Below the pieces are notes generated by a model that saw nothing but the letters and a program-made list of their open reading frames with translations, made no database searches and was not told where the DNA came from. A program made the position numbers and the translations under genes. 38,996 nt of DNA from MAG-121220-bin8 sp964433845 (GTDB lineage Bacteria; Bacteroidota; Bacteroidia; Flavobacteriales; Flavobacteriaceae), in assembly GCA_964433845.1 (NCBI GenBank), contig CAYSTA010000012.1, positions 1 to 38,996 on the forward strand, written 5' to 3'. Each line of letters starts with the position of its first letter. Within the stretch, counting starts at the first letter, position 1. Below are positions 16,954 to 25,209 of this stretch, piece by piece.

Positions 16954-18645
16954 ATGAAACTTTTTAAAAACCTAATACTGTTATTATTAATAACATTTAG
17001 CTGTTCTTCTCCAAAAAATTATGATATTTTAATCAAAAATGGAGCAATTGTTGACGGATTAGGTAATCCTGCTTATCTAGGATCTGTTGGTATTAATGGA
17101 GATACTATTGCAGCCGTTGGAAAGCTAAATGCGACAGGGACCTTAGAAATAGATGCAGCTGATTTGATAGTCGCACCTGGCTTTATAAATGTACTTTCTT
17201 GGGCAACAGAATCATTAATTGAAGATGGTAGGTCTTTAAGTGATATTAAACAAGGAGTCACTTTAGAGGTTTTTGGTGAAGGCTGGTCTATGGGTCCATT
17301 AGGTGAAGATTTAAAAAAAGAATTGCAACTACCAACATCACAAGGTGATATTAAATATGATATAGATTGGAATACACTGGATGAATATTTACAATCATTA
17401 GTAAAACGCGGTATTTCACCAAATGTAGCTTCATTTATTGGTGCAACAACAGTTAGAATTAATCATATAGGTTATGAAAATCGTGCACCAACAGATGAAG
17501 AATTGATTTCTATGCAACAAATGGTGAGACAAGCAATGGAAGATGGTGCGCTTGGCGTTGGTTCATCATTAATTTATGCACCTGCTTTTTATTCAAATAC
17601 AGAAGAATTGATTGCATTATGCAAGGTTGCATCAGAATATGATGGGCTTTATATTTCACATATGCGCAGTGAAGGAAATCGTTTATTACAAAGTGTTGAT
17701 GAATTAATGCGTATTGCAAATGAAGCTGATATTCGTGCAGAGATTTATCACTTAAAAATGAGTGGTAAAGAAAATTGGAGTAAATATGATGATGTTATTA
17801 AAAAAATTGATTCTGCTAGGACCGCAGGTTTAAGTATAACAACTAATATGTATACTTATGTTGCCGGCGCAACAGGTTTAGATGCTTCTATGCCTCCTTG
17901 GGTTCAGGAAGGTGGTTACAAAAAATGGTCAGAGCGTTTACAAGATTTTGAAATACGAAAAAAAGTTTTAGAAGAAATGACAACTCCAACTGACAAATGG
18001 GAAAATTTAATGCAAGCTGCAGGAACTTCAGATAATTTATTATTAGTAGGTTTTAAGAATGATAGTTTACGTCATTATACAGGGAAAACTTTAACCGAGG
18101 TTGCTGATATACATGGTAAATCACCTGAAGAAACTGCGATGGATTTAGTAATTGCAGATGGTAGTCGTGTTGGAACCGTTTACTTTTTGATGTCAGAAGA
18201 AAATATAAAAAAACAGATAGCATTACCTTATATGAGCTTCGGATCTGATGCTGGCTCACTAGCTCCAGAAGGAGTGTTTTTAAATTCAAGCACACATCCT
18301 AGAGCTTATGGAAATTTTTCTAGATTACTAGGTAAGTATGTTAGAAATGAACAAATAATTTCAATTGAAGAAGCTGTCAGAAAATTAACATCATTACCAG
18401 CTTCTAACTTAAAAATTAATAAACGTGGTAGTTTGATTAAAGGAAATTTTGCAGACTTAGCCATTTTTAATCCTGAAACTATTCAAGATCATGCAACTTT
18501 TACTAAACCTCATCAACTATCGACTGGAATGGTACATGTTTTTGTAAATGGTGAGCAAGTGCTAAAAGATGGTAAACATACTGGTGCGAAACCTGGAAGG
18601 GTAGTTAGAGGACCGGGTTACAAAGCAATTTCACCAAAAAATTAA
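16954..18645 (+). CDS. D-aminoacylase/amidohydrolase-family lipoprotein lacking part of the metal site
   Basis: A 563-aa lipoprotein (TFSC, Cys17) with the fold of N-acyl-D-amino-acid deacylases: an N-terminal beta domain (IKNGAIVDGLGNP), an amidohydrolase barrel, and a C-terminal return of the beta domain (GNFADLAIFNP). His236 (YISHMRSEG), His266 (IYHLKMSG), Asp432 (SFGSDAGS) and THPRAYG are in the expected places. The first motif is not: PGFIDxHxH has become PGFINVLSW (75-83), so both His are lost, and the usual GNCG is GEGW (108-111), so the bridging Cys is lost too. Related Bacteroidota proteins with PGFIN-x-LSWA seem familiar, so this may be a real subfamily rather than decay. Arg codons are half CGN, unlike its neighbours. 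Substrate unknown. Confidence 0.8.
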   Translation: MKLFKNLILLLLITFSCSSPKNYDILIKNGAIVDGLGNPAYLGSVGINGDTIAAVGKLNATGTLEIDAADLIVAPGFINVLSWATESLIEDGRSLSDIKQGVTLEVFGEGWSMGPLGEDLKKELQLPTSQGDIKYDIDWNTLDEYLQSLVKRGISPNVASFIGATTVRINHIGYENRAPTDEELISMQQMVRQAMEDGALGVGSSLIYAPAFYSNTEELIALCKVASEYDGLYISHMRSEGNRLLQSVDELMRIANEADIRAEIYHLKMSGKENWSKYDDVIKKIDSARTAGLSITTNMYTYVAGATGLDASMPPWVQEGGYKKWSERLQDFEIRKKVLEEMTTPTDKWENLMQAAGTSDNLLLVGFKNDSLRHYTGKTLTEVADIHGKSPEETAMDLVIADGSRVGTVYFLMSEENIKKQIALPYMSFGSDAGSLAPEGVFLNSSTHPRAYGNFSRLLGKYVRNEQIISIEEAVRKLTSLPASNLKINKRGSLIKGNFADLAIFNPETIQDHATFTKPHQLSTGMVHVFVNGEQVLKDGKHTGAKPGRVVRGPGYKAISPKN

Positions 18646-18651
18646 AATAAG

Positions 18652-18702
18652 ATGAAAAAACTCCTCGTACTATTGTCTCTAGGCTTTAGTATGTACTGTT
18701 TA
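18652..18702 (+). pseudogene. Truncated start of a signal-peptide gene
   Basis: ATG 18652, six nt after the previous stop, opens MKKLLVLLSLGFSMYC, a good beginning for a Bacteroidota export signal. The frame then runs into the 3' end of the minus-strand gene that stops at 18700, and ends at 18774 in Cys/Phe-rich nonsense. The simplest reading is that the next gene of the operon lost all but its first 14-17 codons when the opposing gene arrived. A chance open frame is possible but less likely, because the spacing and signal are both right. Confidence 0.5.
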
Positions 18703-21144
18703 TTTACTCATTGCTATTTTTTCTGCAGGGGCAAATGTTCTCACTTCCAGTTTCGCTTTTGCTTCTTTACCTGAATTATTAAATTTGCAGTCAAAAGTTA
18801 TGGAATGATCTCCGCTATTTACTTTTAAATCTGAAGGTGTAATCTTAAATTCACTAATTAGATTCCAGTTAATATCATAAACATAGGCTTTGGGTCCGCC
18901 AGTATACTTAACAATTTCACCTGCTTTCAAAGAAACAGGCAATTTGATTTTCTTATAATTATCTATCTCCATTGTTATATTCGATATATCACAATCAATG
19001 ACATTAATAATGAAATTTATTGTTTGTTCTTCTTCTGAGTGGTTAAAATTAAAGATAGAATATAGCGGTTCTCCTGGTTGTCGTACTTTTTTATTGTGAG
19101 TGAATTTAACCGAATTTACACGATGTAAGTCAAATTCATTTTCATTGGACCTAACTAATGTATATTCGTTGTCAATATCTTTCATGATTTCAATTTGATT
19201 TTTAGTAAATAGCCCTTTAAGTCTAATTTTTTCCCAATCTCCAATAAGTTGTAATATTTTGTTTTTATTGCCATTTTTTTGAATTGCCTCATCTCCTGCA
19301 ATAAAAGCAAATCCGGCATTATGTGCAGCTGATCGTGTTAGCAACCATTCAACATCTTCAATACTAGTTTCAGGTGTCATTTTAAACCAACCTAACATTC
19401 CTGGCATAAAGTTTCGCTTAAAATAGGGTTGATTTTTCATTCTGTATTCAGTTTGACTTTCTCTAAAACCAGCATACCAAGGTTCACCCCAATTCATTCG
19501 GGTGTAAATATGCCAGAAAAAATGAGTGGTTCGACTAGCATCAATAATTAAATGACTTTTTAAATCATCAGATAAAGTATTGTACCAAACATAAGGCATT
19601 AATGATTCGCCATAGGTTCCTAATCCTGTTGAACGATTCCCCTCTAGACCATCAAACGAAATTTGTCGCAAACCAGTTTGGTTGTAAAGATTTGCTATGT
19701 TCTTTGACATTTCAATAGTTAAATCAGTATTGGTTAAAAATACTTTGTATGAGTGATCAAGTAGTTTTGATATTTTTTCACCTGATTTATGAGTTAATGC
19801 TTCGGTTTCAAAAGCACCTCGTTGGCAATTTAATAATCTCCAGGGGGCTTCTTTTGACACGCTACCATAACGAATTAATTCATTATTAATGACAACTGTT
19901 TTTAAATTATTGTTTTTCATCTGATTGAAAAACTCAGGAGATTTAATTAAGATTTCAGTTTGAGTTGCATCAATATCATTGGTAATAATCGAGCTTCCTA
20001 CTTTTGCCAATCTTTTGTCTGGAATAGGGGTAACATAAGGATCGTTTGTTGTAATAAAATTAGAAAGCACATGTGTTCCTAACTTAATACCTGCTGCCTC
20101 GGCTTTTTCAACACATTTTTTTAAACCCTCAATTCCGTTAGGAAATTCTCCTTTGTATAAATCGAATTGACCCCAATTTTCAAAAGTTTTACCATAATGG
20201 TACAAGTATTTTAAACCTGCTTTTTTTGTAAGTTCAATGGCCTGGTCAACATTATCTTCTGTGAAAGAAGTAATTAAATAAGAAGCTGAAGCATTTGGAG
20301 CTGTTTTAGCCCATTCACCATTGATCATTGGGTGAGGCAATCCTTCTGTAATTTCTATTTGTCCAATGGTTTCTAAGGTTTTCTCCACAGGACACCCAAA
20401 TATTGCTATTTTAGAGCCAATTACACCACCATCATTGTAAATAGGCGCAACAATTTTTTTATGATTAAAATCTTCAAAAAATCGCTCTTTATCTCTATTT
20501 CTACAGTAGGCCTGCAAACTACTTCCAGTTGCAGTTGGTTTTGCTGCCTCAACTCTATATAAAACACTTCCATCTGAATTTGGTTTCATATTATTTGGGT
20601 CATTTTCTCTAAAAATATCGAAAGCTGGCATTCGGTCACTTTCGTTCCATGGATAGCCACCCAAAGTTTTAATATTTAATGCTTGAATTCCTAAGGCAAA
20701 CTCATCACCTCGAACAACTCCAACAGTTTCACTAATAATTTTATTAATGACGTTGGGGTAAGGTCCCCATACAATTAATTCAACTATGTCTTTATTGGTA
20801 ATAGAGATTAATTCAAGTGTAAAATGAGTTTCTTTTTCTTCTACTTTTATATGAGCAACCACATCATTTTCAAAGTCTAATATTATTTCATTCCTATTTG
20901 ATGAAGCAGATATTGGATGCAAAATTTGATTATCAATTCGAATTGACATTACAGAAGCTATGGTGTCTTTTGAAATGTAATCTTTGCCATTTTTTACATC
21001 AATAAAATTTACAAATGCTCCCTTATCATTTATGGTGGTTTTTAATGAATTTGTTGTGATATCAATGATTTTTTTATTTGGGTCTCGTGAGCAAGAGATA
21101 AATACTATGTTAAGTAATAATGAAATTATAATTATTTTTTTCAT
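18700..21144 (-). CDS. Glycosidase-like lipoprotein of unassigned family (814 aa)
   Basis: A large lipoprotein (VFISC, Cys18). An N-terminal beta-rich part (about 25-270) is followed by a probable (beta/alpha)8 barrel. GLKYLYHYGKTFENWGQFD, FPNGIEGLKKCVEKAEAAG and IKLGTHVL look like successive barrel strands of clan GH-D-type enzymes (alpha-galactosidase-like). About residues 375-460 form an insert (KSPEFFNQMKNNNLKTVV, NELIRYGS, LLNCQRGAF) in the middle of the barrel. QISFDGLEG puts Asp498 on a strand end, a candidate nucleophile. The last 110 residues resemble a beta-sandwich. I cannot name a CAZy family. Arg codons are about 15 CGN (12 CGA) of 27, whereas kdsA next door has none of 7. It lies just behind ssrA and in the same direction. 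Confidence 0.7.
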   Translation of the reverse strand: MKKIIIISLLLNIVFISCSRDPNKKIIDITTNSLKTTINDKGAFVNFIDVKNGKDYISKDTIASVMSIRIDNQILHPISASSNRNEIILDFENDVVAHIKVEEKETHFTLELISITNKDIVELIVWGPYPNVINKIISETVGVVRGDEFALGIQALNIKTLGGYPWNESDRMPAFDIFRENDPNNMKPNSDGSVLYRVEAAKPTATGSSLQAYCRNRDKERFFEDFNHKKIVAPIYNDGGVIGSKIAIFGCPVEKTLETIGQIEITEGLPHPMINGEWAKTAPNASASYLITSFTEDNVDQAIELTKKAGLKYLYHYGKTFENWGQFDLYKGEFPNGIEGLKKCVEKAEAAGIKLGTHVLSNFITTNDPYVTPIPDKRLAKVGSSIITNDIDATQTEILIKSPEFFNQMKNNNLKTVVINNELIRYGSVSKEAPWRLLNCQRGAFETEALTHKSGEKISKLLDHSYKVFLTNTDLTIEMSKNIANLYNQTGLRQISFDGLEGNRSTGLGTYGESLMPYVWYNTLSDDLKSHLIIDASRTTHFFWHIYTRMNWGEPWYAGFRESQTEYRMKNQPYFKRNFMPGMLGWFKMTPETSIEDVEWLLTRSAAHNAGFAFIAGDEAIQKNGNKNKILQLIGDWEKIRLKGLFTKNQIEIMKDIDNEYTLVRSNENEFDLHRVNSVKFTHNKKVRQPGEPLYSIFNFNHSEEEQTINFIINVIDCDISNITMEIDNYKKIKLPVSLKAGEIVKYTGGPKAYVYDINWNLISEFKITPSDLKVNSGDHSITFDCKFNNSGKEAKAKLEVRTFAPAEKIAMSK

Positions 21145-21180
21145 CTATTTATAAATATAAGAATTATAAACAGCTGAAAA

Positions 21181-21215
21181 ATAAAAACCCTTGTAAATCG
21201 GTGACTTACAAGGGT
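21181..21215 (-). terminator. ssrA terminator hairpin
   Basis: ACCCTTGTAA (21187-21196) and TTACAAGGGT (21206-21215) make a perfect 10-bp stem with a 9-base loop. Read on the minus strand, it is followed by TTTTTAT. It starts 2 nt after the tmRNA CCA end. The loop and arms are nearly the same as those after tRNA-Glu at the other end of the window. Confidence 0.85.
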
Positions 21216-21217
21216 AT

Positions 21218-21614
21218 TGGTGGAGTCGGAGGGAATCGAACCCTCGTCCAAACAAGCGACAAAATAGCTTTCTACAGATTTAGTTTTCAATTAATTTTCG
21301 ATAATATTCTGACTGAAAACTACCCAAATATTACTTAGCTTTTTTATTTTAAAATCTTACCAAAGCCTTAAGATTTCTATGTTGACTTTAATGGTATCTC
21401 ATAATAAATCGCCGTCAACAAAGGCTATTCTGAGACATCTTACCTTCCCGCCTAGCGGGACAAGGCCTTAACTTACTATAATTCAGTTATTAGGCTGCAA
21501 GAGCGTAATTGTTTTCGCCATTTAAAGTTTGGTACTAGGATATTTACGAGCTATAGTCCAGAGCTCGATCTGCTTACCATTAAATCAGACTCGCTGTCAA
21601 AACCAGTCGACCCC
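21218..21614 (-). ncRNA. ssrA: Transfer-messenger RNA (tmRNA)
   Basis: A 397-nt one-piece tmRNA. The 5' end GGGGTCGACTGGTTTTGACA (21614 down) and the 3' end GGTTCGATTCCCTCCGACTC followed by CACCA (to 21218) form the tRNA-like acceptor and T arms; GGGGUCG pairs with CGACUCC. The CCA is encoded. The tag frame is 21519-21487: GGC GAA AAC AAT TAC GCT CTT GCA GCC TAA TAA, giving GENNYALAA, whose ALAA end is the usual ClpXP/ClpAP degron. A GC-rich hairpin (CCCGCTAGGCGGG) after the tag is one of the pseudoknot stems. It rescues stalled ribosomes with SmpB. It lies 53 nt after kdsA on the same strand. The rest of 21145-21667 holds only its terminator and promoter. Confidence 0.97.
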
Positions 21615-21647
21615 AATTTTTTTCAAAGAACAAAAAATTTGCAAGCG

Positions 21648-21655
21648 CAAATATA
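21648..21655 (-). promoter_or_regulatory. Candidate -7 box of the ssrA promoter
   Basis: Read on the minus strand, TATATTTG is an exact match to the Bacteroidota -7 box TAnnTTTG, about 33 nt before the mature tmRNA 5' end. This leaves a leader for RNase P to remove. No good TTG box is seen at the expected distance upstream, which lies within the end of kdsA. Confidence 0.4.
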
Positions 21656-21667
21656 TATTAATTTGAT

Positions 21668-22486
21668 TTATTTAAATGAATTAATTGCTTTTTTGATTGC
21701 AACCAATTTTTTTAAAAGATCTTCTAATTTATTAATATTGAGCATATTAGCTCCATCACTTTTAGCATTTTTAGGATTAAAATGCGTTTCAATAAAAATA
21801 CCATCGGCACCTGAAGCAATCCCTGCTTTTGCAATTGTTTCAATCATTTCAGGCTTTCCACCTGTAACTCCTGATAATTGATTAGGCTGTTGAAGAGAAT
21901 GTGTTACATCAAGAACAACAGGAGCATATTCTTTCATTACTGGAATTCCTCTAAAGTCAACCAATAAGTCTTGATATCCAAACATGCTTCCTCTTTCTGT
22001 GATTATTACATTATTATTTCCGGAATCTTGTATTTTTGTTACAGCATGAGACATGCTTTCAGGACTCATGAATTGGCCTTTTTTTAAATTAATGTGTTTT
22101 CCAGTTTTAGCTGCTGCCACTAATAAATCGGTTTGCCTAATAAGAAAAGCAGGTATTTGAAGAACATCTACGTAATTTGCCGCAAGATTAGCATCTTTTA
22201 TTTCATGAATATCAGTAACCGTTGGGATTTGTAATTCTTTACCAATATTTTTTAAAATATTTAACGCTTTTTCATCACCAATTCCTGTAAAGCTGTCGAT
22301 TCTGCTTCTGTTGGCTTTCTTAAAACTTCCTTTAAAAATAAAGGGTATTTCTAACCTGTTGGTTATATCTAATATTTTTTCTGCAATTTCAAATGCCATT
22401 TCTTCACCTTCAATTGCACAGGGGCCAGCCATTAAGAAAAAATGGTTTGATTTAAGGTGTTTAATATTTCTTATTTTATCAATCAT
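21668..22486 (-). CDS. kdsA: 3-deoxy-D-manno-octulosonate-8-phosphate synthase (metal-dependent class)
   Basis: A 272-aa cytoplasmic enzyme that condenses phosphoenolpyruvate and arabinose-5-phosphate to KDO-8-phosphate for lipopolysaccharide core synthesis. AGPCAIE (20-26) has Cys23 where the metal-free E. coli enzyme has Asn; the other ligands His196 (VTHSLQQPN), Glu233 (FIETHFNP) and Asp244 (KSDGANML) are present. It is therefore the metallo type, like that of Aquifex. FKGSFKKANRSR (51-62) binds PEP. Length is normal. It follows ftsE on the same strand with a 64-bp gap and is followed by ssrA. Confidence 0.95.
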   Translation of the reverse strand: MIDKIRNIKHLKSNHFFLMAGPCAIEGEEMAFEIAEKILDITNRLEIPFIFKGSFKKANRSRIDSFTGIGDEKALNILKNIGKELQIPTVTDIHEIKDANLAANYVDVLQIPAFLIRQTDLLVAAAKTGKHINLKKGQFMSPESMSHAVTKIQDSGNNNVIITERGSMFGYQDLLVDFRGIPVMKEYAPVVLDVTHSLQQPNQLSGVTGGKPEMIETIAKAGIASGADGIFIETHFNPKNAKSDGANMLNINKLEDLLKKLVAIKKAINSFK

Positions 22487-22550
22487 AGATCAAATAAATT
22501 TATGCTAAATTAAATAATAATCTCTAGTTCTTTAGTTTTGATTTGAATAG

Positions 22551-23231
22551 TTATTTTTTTTCTGATAATTCAAAAAATTTATTATTCTCTATTCTTATTG
22601 TTTTTGCCGGAAACTTTGAGATAATATCATAGTCGTGAGTAGCGATCAAAATAGTAGTTCCACTTTTATTTATTTTTTTAAATACTTCCATAATTTCAGC
22701 GCTGGTAGCAGGATCAAGATTACCAGTTGGTTCATCCGCTAAAATTAATTCAGGTTTATTAAGAAGTGCTCTGGCAATAGCAATTCTTTGCTGCTCTCCA
22801 CCAGACAATTCATGAGGAAACTTATTTTCGGTGTTTTGTAATTTTACTTTTTCTAGAACTTTTTGAATCCTGTCTTCTATTTTTTTCTTGTCTTTCCAAT
22901 CAGTTGCTCTTAAAACAAATTCAAGATTCTTTTTAATAGATCTATCAGATAAAAGTTTAAAATCTTGAAAAACAATTCCAAGCTTTCTCCTTAAAAAAGG
23001 AATTTCTTTTTCTTTGATTTTTACAAGATTAATTCCTGCAACACTACCATCTCCATCTAAAATTCTAATATTTCCATAGAGGATTTTAAGTAAACTGCTT
23101 TTTCCGCTTCCTGTTTTACCTATTAAATAAATAAATTCTCCTTTTTTTATTGAAAGCGATATGTCAGAAAGAATGTTTTTATCATCATGATTTATGTTAA
23201 TATTTTTTAAATCAACGATAGGATTCCTCAT
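22551..23231 (-). CDS. ftsE: Cell-division ABC transporter ATPase FtsE
   Basis: A 226-aa ABC ATPase: Walker A GKTGSGKSS (38-46), Q-loop Gln89 in VFQDFKLL, signature LSGGEQQRIAIARAL (142-156), Walker B LILADEP (162-168) and the H-loop ATHD. The short length, the VFQDFKLL Q-loop and ADEPTGNLDP are typical of FtsE. FtsE partners with FtsX at the divisome to control peptidoglycan hydrolases. ftsX is not beside it here, as is common in Bacteroidota. A LolD-like lipoprotein exporter ATPase is the main alternative, less likely given the sequence form. Its start is set by ATG 23231, with a 186-bp AT-rich divergent spacer (23232-23417) before asnB in which I see no firm signal. Confidence 0.85.
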   Translation of the reverse strand: MRNPIVDLKNININHDDKNILSDISLSIKKGEFIYLIGKTGSGKSSLLKILYGNIRILDGDGSVAGINLVKIKEKEIPFLRRKLGIVFQDFKLLSDRSIKKNLEFVLRATDWKDKKKIEDRIQKVLEKVKLQNTENKFPHELSGGEQQRIAIARALLNKPELILADEPTGNLDPATSAEIMEVFKKINKSGTTILIATHDYDIISKFPAKTIRIENNKFFELSEKK

Positions 23232-23417
23232 TTTTATAATAAATATTTATAAAATTCAATTTACTAAATCTTTCAATTTATAAGTATATTTTATTGTTTT
23301 TTATATAAAAGTTTCAAATTTTATTAAATAAATCAATATATCTATAAATCTATAATTAATATTATAAAATTACTTTCATTTATATATATTTTACTGATAT
23401 TTGCTTAAAAATTTTTT

Positions 23418-25082
23418 ATGTGTGGAATAGTTTGTGCATTGGATATAAAACAAGACTCAGAAATTCTTAGAGCTCAGGTTTTAGAAATGTCCAAGAAAGT
23501 TAGACATAGAGGCCCAGATTGGAGCGGTATACATTCTTTAGAAAATGCATTATTAGCTCATGAACGTTTAGCTATTGTAGATCCAATATCAGGTAATCAA
23601 CCAATATTTAGTTCCGATAGAAAGCTGATTTTGGCTGCTAATGGAGAGATTTATAATCATAGATTATTAAGAGATAATTTAAAGATTAAGTATGATTTTC
23701 AAACTAATTCTGATTGTGAAATTATTTTGGCTTTATACAAACAAAAAGGTATTGATTTTTTAGACGATTTAAATGGCATTTTTGGATTTGTTTTATATAA
23801 TGAAAATACGGATGAGTATTTAATTGCTAGAGATCATATGGGAATTGTCCCTCTGTATATTGGTTGGGATAAGTTTGGCACTTTTTATGTTGCTTCTGAA
23901 TTAAAAGCTTTAGAAGGTATTTGTAATAAAATTGAAATTTTTCCTCCCGGACATTATTTAACTAACAGATCTTCCAAACCAGTAAGATGGTATAAAAGGG
24001 ACTGGATGAATTATGATGCAGTTTCTAATAATCAAACCGATTTAATTGCATTACAAGATGCTTTAGAACAGGCTGTTCATAGACAGTTAATGAGTGATGT
24101 ACCCTATGGAGTTCTTTTGTCAGGAGGTTTAGATTCATCTATTACTTCTGCTTTAGCCAAAAAGTATTCTAAAAACAGAATTGAATCGGATGATCAAAAA
24201 CAAGCTTGGTATCCTCAATTACATTCTTTTGCAGTTGGTTTAGTTGGTTCGCCGGATTTAAAAGCAGCAAGACTTGTTGCTGATCATATTGGCTCTATTC
24301 ATCACGAAATAAACTTTACTATTCAGGAAGGATTGGATGCAATTAAGGACGTTATTTTTCATTTAGAGACATATGATGTTACTACTGTTAGAGCTTCAAC
24401 TCCTATGTATTTAATGGCTAGAGTTATAAAATCTATGGGCATAAAGATGGTTTTATCTGGAGAGGGTGCTGATGAAATTTTTGGAGGGTATTTGTATTTT
24501 CACAAAGCACCTAGTCCTGAAGAATTTCATAAAGAAACTGTTAGAAAACTAGAGAAACTTTATCAATATGATTGTTTAAGAGCGAATAAGTCTTTGGCTG
24601 CATGGGGAATAGAAGGTAGAGTTCCTTTTTTAGACAAAGAATTTCTCGATGTCGCAATGAGAATTAATCCTCGAGATAAAATGATTAATAAACAGAAAAT
24701 GGAAAAATGGGTTTTAAGAAAATCCTTTGAGAATTGTTTACCTCAATCTGTTGCTTGGAGACAAAAGGAACAGTTTAGTGATGGTGTTGGATACGATTGG
24801 ATAGATAGCTTAAAAGAATTGGTTGATAAAGAAGTTTCAAATGAAATGTTTAAGAATGCTAAGTTTACTTTTCCTTTTCAAACTCCAATGTCAAAAGAGG
24901 AATTTTATTACCGATCTATTTTTGAATCTCATTTTCCCTCAGAAACTGCTGCTAAAACAGTTCCATCTGTTCCATCTGTAGCATGTAGTACTCCAATTGC
25001 ACTTGAGTGGGACAAATCATTTAAAAACGTGAATGATCCGTCAGGAAGATCAGTTTCAAATGTTCATTTAGATTCTTATTAA
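23418..25082 (+). CDS. asnB: Asparagine synthase B (glutamine-hydrolysing)
   Basis: A 554-aa cytoplasmic enzyme that makes asparagine from aspartate, ATP and glutamine. Met1 is followed by Cys2-Gly-Ile, so Cys2 becomes the N-terminal nucleophile of the glutaminase half (about 2-190); RHRGPDWSG (29-37), AANGEIYNH (73-81) and ELKAL are family motifs. The synthetase half begins about 210 with the ATP-binding SGGLDSS loop (235-241), and SGEGADEIFGGYLYF is conserved. Length matches E. coli AsnB. It stands alone, 127 bp before gyrB and on the same strand. Confidence 0.96.
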   Translation: MCGIVCALDIKQDSEILRAQVLEMSKKVRHRGPDWSGIHSLENALLAHERLAIVDPISGNQPIFSSDRKLILAANGEIYNHRLLRDNLKIKYDFQTNSDCEIILALYKQKGIDFLDDLNGIFGFVLYNENTDEYLIARDHMGIVPLYIGWDKFGTFYVASELKALEGICNKIEIFPPGHYLTNRSSKPVRWYKRDWMNYDAVSNNQTDLIALQDALEQAVHRQLMSDVPYGVLLSGGLDSSITSALAKKYSKNRIESDDQKQAWYPQLHSFAVGLVGSPDLKAARLVADHIGSIHHEINFTIQEGLDAIKDVIFHLETYDVTTVRASTPMYLMARVIKSMGIKMVLSGEGADEIFGGYLYFHKAPSPEEFHKETVRKLEKLYQYDCLRANKSLAAWGIEGRVPFLDKEFLDVAMRINPRDKMINKQKMEKWVLRKSFENCLPQSVAWRQKEQFSDGVGYDWIDSLKELVDKEVSNEMFKNAKFTFPFQTPMSKEEFYYRSIFESHFPSETAAKTVPSVPSVACSTPIALEWDKSFKNVNDPSGRSVSNVHLDSY

Positions 25083-25209
25083 ATATTCAATTTTTTATAC
25101 AATAAAATTGTTGATAACTTGAAGCTATTCATATCTGTAAAAACCTTCAATTCCTCTAGTAATTTCTTATATTTACATTAACTAAATTTTATTAAAAAAT
25201 TAATATAAA

